Positions 8,398 to 16,337 of a stretch of DNA of 56,524 nucleotides are shown piece after piece. A model generated the notes under the pieces. It was not told where the DNA came from. It made no database searches and saw only the letters and a program-made list of their open reading frames with translations. Position numbers and translations under genes: made by a program. The DNA is taken from contig DIVR01000015.1 in assembly GCA_002428325.1 (NCBI GenBank), forward strand, positions 1 through 56,524. The letters are read 5' to 3'. How positions within the stretch are numbered: the first letter of the stretch is position 1; each line of letters opens with the position of its first letter. Source of the stretch: a bacterium UBP4_UBA6127. Its GTDB lineage: Bacteria; UBP4; UBA4092.

Positions 8398-8892
8398 ATG
8401 GAAAAGACAAAGTTTCAGCCCACATACCTGATTGCTTCCGGGCAGACTAAAAAAACGGAGGTCCAGTATGGAATAAAATTATGGGATGACAGAGATCCCC
8501 GGCAGGCAGGACGTGAAGGAATCCCTGCCTGTTACATTTTCAGGAAATCCAGGCCTTGCAGAATCAAGCTGGGAAATCTGATTATCCAGAAAAAAGGCAA
8601 TGATTTTTTTCTCATCAGCAAAGGAACAAAAGTGGCTCAGGCCCTGGTGAATTATTATGGAAAAAGCCATGCTGATATTGCCATCCAGACTTATGAATCC
8701 CATCGAAGAAGGGGATTCGCCACCATTCTCTTTGGCTGGCTCAGTGATTGGCTGACTGATAATGGTTACATCCATGAGAGTACCTGCATGGTGGATAACC
8801 ATGCCAGCCTGAAGATGCATCTTAAACTTGGATTCGAAATTGCAGGTCATATTAGATGGTCAAGAAAGGAACATCATGAAAACAAAAAGTAA
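8398..8892 (+). CDS. GNAT-family N-acetyltransferase
   Basis: This protein of about 164 residues has the two conserved GNAT features. One is the acetyl-CoA pyrophosphate-binding loop in YESHRRRGFATILFGWLSDW (R-R-x-G-F-A). The other is the motif-B segment NHASLKMHLKLGFEIAGHIRW. The N-terminal 90 residues are divergent and set no substrate. The first ATG in frame (8398) is used; an upstream TTG at 8392 is possible. The ribosome-binding site is weak (AAAAGG about 18 nt upstream). The end overlaps the ModA start, so the gene is probably translationally coupled to the molybdate transporter genes that follow. Confidence 0.65.
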   Translation: MEKTKFQPTYLIASGQTKKTEVQYGIKLWDDRDPRQAGREGIPACYIFRKSRPCRIKLGNLIIQKKGNDFFLISKGTKVAQALVNYYGKSHADIAIQTYESHRRRGFATILFGWLSDWLTDNGYIHESTCMVDNHASLKMHLKLGFEIAGHIRWSRKEHHENKK

Positions 8893-9685
8893 TCATTTTG
8901 AAATTGTTCTTACTCTGATAATTGGTATTTCAATCCTCCTCTGGGGCTTTCTTCCTTCACCCGGATTCTGTAAGACCCAGGAATTAGTGATTGCTGGCGC
9001 TGCCAGCCTGACGGATGCGTTGACCGAGATAACCCAGCAATATGAAACCTCTCACCCCACGATTAAAATCCACCTAAACCTGGCCTCTTCAGGAGTCCTG
9101 CAACAGCAGATCGAACAGGGCGCTCCCATCGATGTCTTCTTATCAGCTTCCTCAGTCCAGATGGATAAGCTGGAAAAGAAATCACTGATTATCCCGGAAA
9201 GCCGGTTTACCTTTGCCTCCAATCAGATTGTCCTGGCTGTGCCAACCGGCTCTAAAGTAAAATCATGGTCAGATTTGACCACCCAAAAAGTCAAACGGAT
9301 TGCTATCGGAAATCCTGATACCGTCCCCGCAGGCATGTATGCCAAAGAAGCCTTAACCTCTTTAAAACTCTGGGACCAGGTCCAATCCAAACTGGTCATG
9401 GCAGAGAATGTCCGACAAGCCATGACCTATGTCCAGGATCATAATGTTGAGGCAGGACTTTTATTTAAAACCGATACTTTGGCAGGAAAATCCCTCCAGG
9501 TAGCCGCCCTAGCACCGGCAAATTCCCATCGAAAGATTGAATATCCAGCCGCTATCATCAAAAGCAGCCATACCCCCTTGGAAGCCGAAAAGTTTATTCA
9601 ATATTTAAAGACCCGCAGTTCAAAATCCATATTTGAGAAATGGGGATTCATCTTGGAAAAACCTCAAAAGAAAGCCGCTCGATAG
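8876..9685 (+). CDS. modA: Molybdate-binding periplasmic protein ModA
   Basis: The protein has a signal peptide (residues about 8-33, ending in SPGFCK) followed by the family opening ELVIAGAASLTDALTEI. Later marks are NLASSGVLQQQIEQGAPIDVFLSAS and IAIGNPDTVPAGMYAKEALTSLKLW, which carry the oxyanion-binding serines and the valine/tyrosine ends of the ModA/WtpA-type site. ModA captures molybdate (or tungstate) in the periplasm for the ModB permease. The start is the ATG at 8876 with AAAGGAA upstream; a frame extension upstream to 8828 lies inside the GNAT gene and is unlikely. It overlaps the GNAT gene by 17 bp and is followed 48 bp later by modB. Confidence 0.9.
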   Translation: MKTKSNHFEIVLTLIIGISILLWGFLPSPGFCKTQELVIAGAASLTDALTEITQQYETSHPTIKIHLNLASSGVLQQQIEQGAPIDVFLSASSVQMDKLEKKSLIIPESRFTFASNQIVLAVPTGSKVKSWSDLTTQKVKRIAIGNPDTVPAGMYAKEALTSLKLWDQVQSKLVMAENVRQAMTYVQDHNVEAGLLFKTDTLAGKSLQVAALAPANSHRKIEYPAAIIKSSHTPLEAEKFIQYLKTRSSKSIFEKWGFILEKPQKKAAR

Positions 9686-9733
9686 ATGAGAGTATTGTTC
9701 CTAATCCTGAGAAGCCGGTCAGTTGCCCGATAA

Positions 9734-10432
9734 ATGTTTCCGGGTATAGACATATCACCTGTAATTCTCTCCATTAAGGTCAGTTTGATTTCTACCTTCA
9801 TCTCCCTGATTGTTGGAACCTTATGCGCATGGAGAATGGCATTAAGTAAATTCAGGGGGAAGTTGTTTGTGGAAACCCTGCTGACTCTCCCCCTGGTACT
9901 TCCTCCCAGTGTGGCAGGGTATTACCTTCTCTTGCTGATGGGAAGAGGGACAGCCTGGGGAAGATGGCTGAATGATACCTTGAACATCCATTTATTATTT
10001 ACCTGGGAAGCAGCGGTGATTGCCTCGACGGCCATGGGATTTCCTCTAATGGTCAAAGCGGTGGAAGCCGCCATGAAAAGTGTGGAAATTGAGATTATTG
10101 AATCGGCCAGGACTCTGGGTGCCAATGAATGGAGGATTTTCTGGCATATCCTCTTACCCTGTTCTTACCGGGGTATCATTGCCGGGACTGTTTTAGCCTT
10201 TGCCAGAGGGATTGGTGAATTTGGCGCCACCCTGATGGTCGCCGGGAATATCCCTGGTCTCACTCAGACTTTACCGTTGGCGTTGTATGCTTCGGTCCAG
10301 ACAGGAAATGAGTCTGCAGCCCGGCTGTACACTCTAATTCTGACCCTGATTGCCTTTGGGGTCCTTTGGGCTGTTAATTTATATCAGACCCGTTGGATCG
10401 AACAGCCGCCTCAAAAACATAGAAATTCTTGA
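9734..10432 (+). CDS. modB: Molybdate ABC transporter permease ModB
   Basis: This 232-residue integral membrane protein has about five transmembrane helices and the ABC-permease EAA-loop (ESARTLGANEWRIFWHILLP), which docks to the ATPase. The conserved ModB elements TLPLVLPPSVAGYYLLLL and ARGIGEFGATLMVAGNI are present. It forms the membrane channel for molybdate delivered by ModA. No ModC ATPase follows. The next gene is the SelW-like selenoprotein, so the ATPase must be encoded elsewhere or shared. A nonclassical link is plausible, since molybdenum or tungsten and selenocysteine meet in enzymes such as formate dehydrogenase, but that is inference. Confidence 0.88.
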   Translation: MFPGIDISPVILSIKVSLISTFISLIVGTLCAWRMALSKFRGKLFVETLLTLPLVLPPSVAGYYLLLLMGRGTAWGRWLNDTLNIHLLFTWEAAVIASTAMGFPLMVKAVEAAMKSVEIEIIESARTLGANEWRIFWHILLPCSYRGIIAGTVLAFARGIGEFGATLMVAGNIPGLTQTLPLALYASVQTGNESAARLYTLILTLIAFGVLWAVNLYQTRWIEQPPQKHRNS

Positions 10433-10483
10433 CCCTGTCCGGTAAACTTCATATAATGGCTCCATAATAGAAGGAGATTCTTT

Positions 10484-10708
10484 ATGAATCTTGAAATTCG
10501 TTACTGCAGTATCTGAAACTACGAACCTTATGCCGTCAGTTTGGCGGATTCCCTGCTCAAAACTTACAAAAAGAAAATCACTTCATTGACCCTGGTCCCT
10601 TCTGAAGGGGGATGTTTTGAAGTGAAAAAAGAAGGTCAGTTGATTTTTTCCAAACTTAAAGAAAACCGTTTCCCTGAAATTACTGAAATCATCAAAGCTC
10701 TCGCCTGA
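10484..10708 (+). CDS. SelW-like (Rdx family) selenoprotein, in-frame TGA as Sec
   Basis: Reading from the ATG at 10484, with AAGGAG 7 nt upstream, codon 11 is TGA (10514-10516) in the context R-Y-C-S-I-U-N-Y. This is exactly the C-x-x-U redox motif of the SelW/SelT/SelH (Rdx) family. The frame then stays open to TGA at 10706, giving 74 residues. The downstream part fits the family: LADSLLKTYKKKI helix, SLTLVPSEGGCFEV (the G-G-x-F-E-V strand), QLIFSKLKENRFPE and a final IIKALA. Without recoding only a 10-residue peptide would be made. A hairpin with a G-containing loop starts 14 nt after the UGA. Rdx proteins are thioredoxin-like thiol/selenol oxidoreductases. Placed 51 bp after modB on the same strand. 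Confidence 0.88.
10531..10546 (+). promoter_or_regulatory. Candidate bacterial SECIS hairpin of the SelW-like gene
   Basis: TGCC (10531-10534) can pair with GGCG (10543-10546) around an 8-nt loop beginning with G (GTCAGTTT), 14 nt after the UGA. Spacing and the loop guanine agree with bacterial SECIS rules, but the stem is short and includes a G-U pair, so the structural evidence is weaker than the protein match. Confidence 0.45.
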
Positions 10709-10876
10709 TTGTTTTTTATTAATTAATACCCTCATTATTCAATAAACCCTGATAAAAAAAGGGATTTTCCGTTATAATTTATCTGTTTTCCTCAATTAAT
10801 TAGTAGTAGGCAGTATAAATCTAGACCAATTCATGTTAAATTGACAGGTAGATTTTATCTGCAAAAGGAGCATGCC

Positions 10877-12862
10877 ATGACCTCAGAATTATCACTTTCT
10901 ATCATTCCCCAGCCCCGAAAAATCAAGAGAGGATCAGGCATTGTCACCTTCACCTCTTCGGTGAAAATCATGATATCGGATAAGTCAGATAAACAGACCT
11001 TCGGATATTGTGCCCAGTTAATTCAAGAAAAATTTCGAAATGAATTGAAACGTAAAGCTCCTGTCATTTCTGATGCGAATAAACGTCAGGAAGAAGAAGC
11101 CATCATCATCCTGGGAATTCCCCAGCAATATCCACTGCTGGCAGAAATCATGGAAGCCAGAAAAATACCCCTCCAATCAGATTTGGGAGAAGAAGGTTAT
11201 CAGCTGCATATTAACCAGGATCTGATTATTCTGGCAGCCCAGACCGAAAGAGGCGTTTTTTATGCGACCCAGAGTTTCCTTCAAATTATCCGGGGTAAAA
11301 ATGGAAAATTACAACTGCCCCGAATGACGATTCAGGACAAACCAATTTTCAAAATTAGGGCTGTCTCGGATGATATTTCCAGAGGACAAATTTCCCACCT
11401 GCAGGATTTCAAGAATATTATCCGGCAGCTGGCCATGTTTAAAATAAATTATTATATGCCGTATATCGAAGATATGTTCCAATTTAAGGCGTATCCTGAA
11501 ATTGGAAAAACCCGAGGTGTTTTAACCAAAGAAGAAGCCAGAGAGTTGGTGGAATATGCCCGGCAACATCATATCGAAATTATTCCGATATTTGAATGCC
11601 TGGGACATCAGGACCGGATATTAAGCCTTCCACAATTTTCAAAAATGGCTGAGAACCCGGAGGAACCCTGGAGTTTCTGCCCGGCCATAGAGGATACCTA
11701 TCGGTTCCTGGACACCTGTATCAAGGAATTAAGCGAAGTCTTCCCTTCTCCCTATTTTTGTATCGGCTGTGATGAAACCAATGACTTGGGAAAACATCGG
11801 TCTAAACCGCTGGCCAAGAAAATAGGAATTGATGGAGTTTTCGCCCAGCATATTCTCAGAGTCAAAGAAATTCTGGCTAAATATGGAAAACAGACCTGGA
11901 TGTATGGGGATATGGCTTTTGAAAAAGCTTATCCTAAACTCAAAGACCTTCTTCCCAAAGACATTCTGATGATTAACTGGATCTATACCCCTCAAAAAGA
12001 TTATGCCAGAGTCCATGAGATGCATAAATGGGGATTTAACCAGGTCATCAGCTCAGGAGTCCATGGCTGGGGAAGGTTGTTCCCGGATATTGAAGAAGCG
12101 GTGGAAAATGCTAAAACCCTCGTTTACTCAGGTTATAAAAATGGAGCTATTGGCGAAATTCAATCATCCTGGTGTGATTTTGGCGGGGAGTGTTTCAGAG
12201 AATTAAACTGGTATCTCTATGCCTATTCAGCTGATTTAGGCTGGAATCCAGATCGGAAAGACCGCCGCTGGTTTGATAAGGTTTACTTCAAGCTGTTTTA
12301 TGGAACTGAAAATCCGGCTGTTGCTAAAATTCATCATCTGCTGGGACAGACTAACCGGGATTTTAAGTTTTATTATGCCACCACAGCCCTGGCCATCTGG
12401 AAAGACCAGTTTGACGAACAATGCACCAGTTTGATTAAGGATAGGAAAGAGCGGGCCCGACGGTTGACGAAGATAATATCTGATTGTGAAAAATTAATTC
12501 CTGAAGCCCATCAGTCAGTCTCCCTTCATAGAGACCATCTTGATCTTTTTAAATTGACTCTGGAAAGGGTTAAATTACTGGTACTTCGCCTGCAATTGGA
12601 AGATAAGAAAAAAGCCCTGGATAAAGTTATCACGAACCCGACCAACACAATGAGCCGTAAGAAGGAAGCCGCTAATGAGTTTGTTGATTATCTCCAGGAA
12701 CAAAGGAAACTGCTGATGTCCATCAAATTAAGCTTTACCCGGCTCTGGCTCCGTTACCATAAGCTGCCCAAAGTCAGGATTCTTCTGGCTAATTACGATA
12801 AGCTTAACCTTCAAATGGAAAAGATGGGAAAAGATATCCAGCAGAATTTAAAAACATCATAA
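10877..12862 (+). CDS. GH20-like beta-N-acetylhexosaminidase
   Basis: This 661-residue protein has an N-terminal GH20b-type domain (SIIPQPRKIKRGSG; EEGYQLHI; GVFYATQSFLQII) followed by the GH20 TIM barrel (DDISRGQISHLQDFKNIIRQLAMFKINYYMPYIED). The catalytic Asp-Glu pair lies in CIGCDETND at about D299-E300. A long helical C-terminal region (after about residue 470) is not typical and its role is unknown. There is no signal peptide from the chosen ATG, which has AAAAGGAG upstream; the upstream in-frame extension MTGRFYLQ from 10841 is not required. Known function of the family: removal of terminal N-acetylglucosamine or N-acetylgalactosamine by substrate-assisted catalysis. Intracellular glycan or muropeptide recycling is inferred. 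Confidence 0.82.
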   Translation: MTSELSLSIIPQPRKIKRGSGIVTFTSSVKIMISDKSDKQTFGYCAQLIQEKFRNELKRKAPVISDANKRQEEEAIIILGIPQQYPLLAEIMEARKIPLQSDLGEEGYQLHINQDLIILAAQTERGVFYATQSFLQIIRGKNGKLQLPRMTIQDKPIFKIRAVSDDISRGQISHLQDFKNIIRQLAMFKINYYMPYIEDMFQFKAYPEIGKTRGVLTKEEARELVEYARQHHIEIIPIFECLGHQDRILSLPQFSKMAENPEEPWSFCPAIEDTYRFLDTCIKELSEVFPSPYFCIGCDETNDLGKHRSKPLAKKIGIDGVFAQHILRVKEILAKYGKQTWMYGDMAFEKAYPKLKDLLPKDILMINWIYTPQKDYARVHEMHKWGFNQVISSGVHGWGRLFPDIEEAVENAKTLVYSGYKNGAIGEIQSSWCDFGGECFRELNWYLYAYSADLGWNPDRKDRRWFDKVYFKLFYGTENPAVAKIHHLLGQTNRDFKFYYATTALAIWKDQFDEQCTSLIKDRKERARRLTKIISDCEKLIPEAHQSVSLHRDHLDLFKLTLERVKLLVLRLQLEDKKKALDKVITNPTNTMSRKKEAANEFVDYLQEQRKLLMSIKLSFTRLWLRYHKLPKVRILLANYDKLNLQMEKMGKDIQQNLKTS

Positions 12863-12896
12863 CGTTTCCCTGCAGAATAACTTATTGAAAATCATA

Positions 12897-12936
12897 CAGG
12901 AACTCCCGGTTATATCCAGGGACGTTCCTGTTTTTT
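12897..12936 (+). terminator. Rho-independent terminator of the GH20 gene
   Basis: CAGGAACTCCCGG pairs with CCAGGGACGTTCCTG (one bulge) around TTATAT and is directly followed by TTTTTT. It lies 35 bp after the GH20 stop and just before the 3' end of the convergent glycosyltransferase. Confidence 0.85.
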
Positions 12937-12942
12937 ATTTGT

Positions 12943-13647
12943 TTACCTTCCTGCCAAACGAATTTTCAGGAGAGCCCGAATCCATTTGATAATGACCATT
13001 AGGGATATTTTCGAATAGCCGGCTGTTCGATCAATAAAGACGATGGGAATCTCAATACAGCGAGGGTTCTTAGGTAATGCATGAAAAAGCATTTCCTGAA
13101 GAATGGAAGGACCGGGAGAAATAAATCGATTCCAGGGGAGATTGACCAGTATCTCTTTTTTAAATCCCCGATACCCGGAGGTATTGTCTTTGAAAGGAAG
13201 TCCTAATATTCTTTTTGCCAATTGGTTAGCCACCCAGCTGTTTACCTTTCGATTCCAACCCCAGCCTTCAGTTGCTCCCCCTGGAATATACCGGGAGCCG
13301 ATGACAATATCGTTAGTTTCCAAAGATTTAGCAAATTCAGGCAGATATCGGGTCTGATGGGAAAAATCAGCATCCATTTCTATCACAGCATCGGCTCCAA
13401 GAGATACCGATTCCTGAAACCCTGCCATTCCGGCATATCCCCGGCCCCGAAGTCCTTCCCGATGAAGCACATGGACTCTCCCTGAATACTCCTCTGTTAG
13501 CCGGTCAGCTATGCCCCCAGTTCCATCCGGGGAAAGATCATCTACCACTAATATATTAAAGTTCTCAGGGTACTTCATGATATCCCTAATGAGAGGTTCC
13601 AGATTCTCTTTTTCATTGTAAGTCGGTATAAAAACAAAAATATTCAT
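12943..13647 (-). CDS. GT2 polyprenyl-phosphate sugar synthase (Dpm1-like)
   Basis: This 234-residue GT-A glycosyltransferase matches the dolichol/polyprenol-phosphate mannose synthase group: FIPTYNEKENLEPLI, LVVDDLSPDGT (nucleotide binding), EMDADFSHQ (the D-x-D metal site), GSRYIPGGATEGWGWNRK and NTSGYRGFKKEIL. No C-terminal membrane domain is present, as in the short Dpm1 type. It would transfer a hexose from a nucleotide sugar to polyprenyl phosphate at the cytoplasmic membrane face. The GT-C glycosyltransferase at 42396-44264 could use such a lipid-linked sugar, though the genes are far apart. The start is the ATG at 13647, beginning the conserved MNIFVFIPTYNE strand. Confidence 0.85.
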   Translation of the reverse strand: MNIFVFIPTYNEKENLEPLIRDIMKYPENFNILVVDDLSPDGTGGIADRLTEEYSGRVHVLHREGLRGRGYAGMAGFQESVSLGADAVIEMDADFSHQTRYLPEFAKSLETNDIVIGSRYIPGGATEGWGWNRKVNSWVANQLAKRILGLPFKDNTSGYRGFKKEILVNLPWNRFISPGPSILQEMLFHALPKNPRCIEIPIVFIDRTAGYSKISLMVIIKWIRALLKIRLAGR

Positions 13648-13950
13648 AGATAACAGGGCCTAAACCTTTTAATCAGAGTTTTCAACCTTTTCGATTGATA
13701 GATTAACCCAAAAGGCCTTGTTTATCAAAAGGAAATTTATGTTTTTCTCCTCATCCATACCAGAACTTGGGTTTATCTGAAGAGTTTTATTTATTGAATT
13801 AGTCGCTATGAGATGTAAAAACCTGGAATTAAAACTAAATTGGATAGTTGCAAAGGATAACAATCTATAGTAATATTTGCTCAAACTTGCTGATAAGCTG
13901 AGATTTTTTAATGTTAATTTGAGGTGACAGGTCACAGATAACCTCTCAAG
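13648..13950. other. Divergent intergenic region before ogt
   Basis: About 300 bp of AT-rich sequence lie between the divergent GT2 and Ogt genes and should hold both promoters. Just upstream of the Ogt start, GAGGT (13921-13925) can pair with ACCTC (about 13941-13945) around a GACAGGTCAC-containing loop. The GAGGTGA itself resembles a ribosome-binding site, so the hairpin could mask it. No gene was recognised; a minus-strand open frame across 13669-13995 has no family features and overlaps the Ogt start. Confidence 0.45.
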
Positions 13951-14484
13951 ATGGATAAAATATCCTACATATGGATGAAAGCCCCTTGGGGACATATCTT
14001 ACTTGCAGATAAAGGTAATGGATTGTTTTTATTGGAGTTAAATAATAATCCATCAAGTAATATCGAAGGTTATTTTGAAGAAAAGTTTGGGCTTAGGGCT
14101 CATGAAGATGCCAAGCTTTTCCGAGACCTAAAAATTCAGCTGGAAGAATATTTTCAAGGTAAAAAACAAAAATTCAGATGTAACATAGATTTATCATCAG
14201 GAACAGATTTCCAAAAGAAGGTCTGGAAAACCCTGAGCAAAATCCCTTATGGGAAAAGTCTTTCGTATAGTGAAGTAGCTCAAAAAATGGGGCATCCAGG
14301 AGCCGCCAGGGCAGTGGGGGGTGCCTGTGGTAAAAACCCGGTTCCAATTATTATCCCCTGCCATCGGGTTCTGGGAACAACAGGGGATTTGGGAGGATTC
14401 TCCTCAGGATCGAGCATCAAGCAAACATTGCTGAAGTTAGAAAATATTCCCTTTAACTTTTCTGAAGGGAGGGTATATTTATGA
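13951..14484 (+). CDS. ogt: Methylated-DNA-[protein]-cysteine S-methyltransferase
   Basis: The 177-residue protein has the O6-alkylguanine-DNA alkyltransferase fold. The DNA-binding helix-turn-helix part FQKKVWKTLSKIPYGKSLSYSEVAQKMGHPGAARAVGGACGKNP precedes the active-site motif I-I-P-C-H-R-V-L-G, whose cysteine accepts the alkyl group, then GGFSSGSSIKQTLLKLE. The N-terminal domain (WMKAPWGHILLADKGNGLFLLEL) is the divergent ribonuclease-like half common in Ogt proteins. It repairs O6-methylguanine by suicidal transfer. The stop overlaps the next ATG by 4 bp (ATGA), so it is translationally coupled to the URO-D family gene, an odd pairing with no obvious pathway sense. Confidence 0.92.
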   Translation: MDKISYIWMKAPWGHILLADKGNGLFLLELNNNPSSNIEGYFEEKFGLRAHEDAKLFRDLKIQLEEYFQGKKQKFRCNIDLSSGTDFQKKVWKTLSKIPYGKSLSYSEVAQKMGHPGAARAVGGACGKNPVPIIIPCHRVLGTTGDLGGFSSGSSIKQTLLKLENIPFNFSEGRVYL

Positions 14485-15410
14485 GACAAATGGACAAAAA
14501 AAAACGCATTCGTGCAGCCCTAACTGGAAAACCCGTAGATCGAGTTCCTTTCAGTTTCTGGTATCATTTTGGGCTTCAGCATTCCCCGGGTAAAGACCAC
14601 GCCAGGGCTGAATTGGATTTTTATAAAGCTTATGATGTAGATTTTCTGAAAGTCATGAATGATTACCCCTACCCTCTGCCCCAAGGGATGGACCAAATTC
14701 GAAATAAGGATGACTGGTACCGAGTATCCCATGAAACTTTCACCCAACAATTGAAAGCTCTGAAATTGATTGGGAGTAAATTAAGTAAGGAAGCTTATTT
14801 TATTGAGACAATTTTCAGTCCTTGGTCCATAGCCCATAAAATGTGCCGGGAAAAAATCATAAAATTCATGAAAGAGTCTCCAGAAGCCCTTTTACATGGA
14901 TTGGATGTTATTACCCAGAGTTTTGTGTGTTATCTCCAAGAGGCTTTGGCAGAAACAGAATTATCGGGTATTTTCCTTTCCATCGGAGGAGCCAGCTATG
15001 ATTTTATGACAGAAAAAGAATATGCCCGGTTTGGCAGACCCTTCGACCTTAGAATATTGAATATAATGAAGAAAGCCCCATTAAATGTTCTACATCTACA
15101 TGGGAATCGATTGCATTTTAAAGCCATGGCAGATTATCCGGTTCAGGCCATAAACTGGTCCCACCGACATACTCCGCCAAATTTAAAAAAAGCCAGGGAG
15201 CTTTATCCCGGCTGCCTAATTGCCGGAGTGGATGAGCATAATACTGACCAGCTTTTCCCCTCTACCATCCGAAAACATGTCAGAGAAACAATCCAGCAGG
15301 CAGGTGAACGGAAATTGATTATCGGCCCTGGTTGCGCAGTACCCACTCAGACACCAGTTGCAAACCTGATGGCATTACGTGAAGGAATTAATGATTATTA
15401 CAGTAAATAA
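14481..15410 (+). CDS. Uroporphyrinogen decarboxylase-family (URO-D) protein
   Basis: This 309-residue protein begins with the typical URO-D family opening KKKRIRAALTGKPVDRVPFSFWYHFG. It contains later barrel strands such as FLKVMNDYPYP, GIFLSIGGASYDFMTEKEYARFGRPF and LNVLHLHGN, and a closing KLIIGPGCAVPTQTPVANLMALREGIND. True HemE has an extended decarboxylase signature that is not clear here. Many such relatives are corrinoid/cobalamin-dependent methyltransferases (MtaA-, MtbA- or CmuA-like) or lack a known role. A RACo-like corrinoid-activation protein lies 2 kb downstream (17393-19030), which suggests methyl transfer, but no corrinoid protein is present in the window. Translationally coupled to ogt. 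Confidence 0.72.
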   Translation: MRQMDKKKRIRAALTGKPVDRVPFSFWYHFGLQHSPGKDHARAELDFYKAYDVDFLKVMNDYPYPLPQGMDQIRNKDDWYRVSHETFTQQLKALKLIGSKLSKEAYFIETIFSPWSIAHKMCREKIIKFMKESPEALLHGLDVITQSFVCYLQEALAETELSGIFLSIGGASYDFMTEKEYARFGRPFDLRILNIMKKAPLNVLHLHGNRLHFKAMADYPVQAINWSHRHTPPNLKKARELYPGCLIAGVDEHNTDQLFPSTIRKHVRETIQQAGERKLIIGPGCAVPTQTPVANLMALREGINDYYSK

Positions 15411-15460
15411 CTGCACAAGGGGTTCATAAATACCCTATATTTCAGGAGGAAAACGAGCCT

Positions 15461-16099
15461 ATGTCTAAGTCCAATTATGAAGAGGCTGATTTATTGATTC
15501 GACTCTACGATTTGCGCCGGGATTCCCTGCTCCGTAAAGCCCGAGCCTGGTTTTTAAGCCAGTTTGAAGCCCATAGCTGGGAAGATAAATTACGGAAATA
15601 TTCTCCCGATTCTGAGGAAGAACGATATGCCCGGATGGTTATCAGCTTCTGGGACATGGCTGCAGCCTTGGTTAATAGAGGCCATATTAGCGAAGCTCTT
15701 TTCTTTGAAACCAATCGGGAACATTATTTAATCTGGGATAAAATTAAACCCTGGATCCAAGGTGCCCGTAAAGATTATAAGAACCCCATGCTATATAAAA
15801 ACCTGGAAGTCCTGTCAATCAATTATGAAAAATGGCTGGATAAATTAAATCATAAAACCCTGTCAGCTCAGGTAAAATCATCCCCTAAACCTGCTGCCAA
15901 ACCAGTCACCCCAGAACCCAGATCAAAAGCGGCTTCGACTCCAAAAGCCAAAGCAGCTTCTGCTTCAAAAGTCAAAGCAGCTTCTGCTTCAAAAGTCAAA
16001 GCAGTTTCTGCTCCAAAAGCCAAAGCAGTGTCTGCTCCAAAAGCGAAAGCGGATTCTGCTAAATCGAGAGGAAAAGTACCCCCTCGAAAAAAACGATAA
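15461..16099 (+). CDS. Protein with histone H1-like (KA/SA) octapeptide tail
   Basis: The 212-residue protein has an N-terminal helical domain of about 140 residues (YEEADLLIRLYDLRRDSLLRKARAWFLSQFEAHSW ...). It somewhat resembles DUF4760-type or other small uncharacterised helical domains; I do not recognise it firmly. The C-terminal 70 residues are low-complexity and basic, built of A-S-A-S-K-V-K-A type units with proline (SAPKAKA), like bacterial histone H1-like (AlgP, HctA) tails that bind DNA or act as linkers. AGGAGGAAA precedes the ATG. It follows the URO-D gene by 50 bp and is closed by a strong terminator at 16123-16175. Confidence 0.6.
   Translation: MSKSNYEEADLLIRLYDLRRDSLLRKARAWFLSQFEAHSWEDKLRKYSPDSEEERYARMVISFWDMAAALVNRGHISEALFFETNREHYLIWDKIKPWIQGARKDYKNPMLYKNLEVLSINYEKWLDKLNHKTLSAQVKSSPKPAAKPVTPEPRSKAASTPKAKAASASKVKAASASKVKAVSAPKAKAVSAPKAKADSAKSRGKVPPRKKR
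15932..16051 (+). repeat. Five 24-bp tandem repeats encoding octapeptides
   Basis: In-frame units of 24 bp (for example GCTTCTGCTTCAAAAGTC followed by AAAGCA) start at 15932, 15956, 15980, 16004 and 16028, encoding A-S-T-P-K-A-K-A, A-S-A-S-K-V-K-A (twice), then V-S-A-P-K-A-K-A (twice). Neighbouring units are nearly identical at the DNA level, suggesting recent slippage or duplication, so copy number may vary between strains. Confidence 0.8.
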
Positions 16100-16122
16100 A
16101 AAATATAGTTAATTTTACCTAT

Positions 16123-16175
16123 CAAGGCTTTCCTGTCCCGGTAAACCATGCGACAGAAAGCCTTGTATTTTTTTT
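16123..16175 (+). terminator. Rho-independent terminator
   Basis: CAAGGCTTTCCTGTC pairs with GACAGAAAGCCTTG (one bulge) around a 13-nt loop, and is followed by TA then eight T. It ends the ogt/URO-D/H1-tail operon. Confidence 0.85.
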
Positions 16176-16185
16176 ATGAGTATTT

Positions 16186-16211
16186 TTAATGTAACATTGT
16201 TGTTACATTAA
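16186..16211. promoter_or_regulatory. 26-bp operator-like palindrome upstream of glycerophosphodiesterase
   Basis: TTAATGTAACA and TGTTACATTAA form a perfect 11-bp inverted repeat around TTGT, 127 bp before the TTG start at 16338. It lies after the upstream terminator and before any coding sequence, a natural place for an operator. The regulator is unknown; the phosphate theme makes a phosphate-responsive regulator a guess only. Confidence 0.5.
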
Positions 16212-16337
16212 TTATTTATTCATTTGAATAATTCAAACCTTTCATAAGTAGTACTGAAGTGTCCAGTAAGTCTTAAAACTGGAATGATTACTTTTGCTGA
16301 CAGGTCCATTTATTTTTTTTAGGAGGAAAGACCACAA

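Noticed and set aside
13669..13995. Minus-strand open frame of 108 codons
   Set aside because: Overlaps the Ogt start and the promoter gap, with no domain and poor codon pattern.
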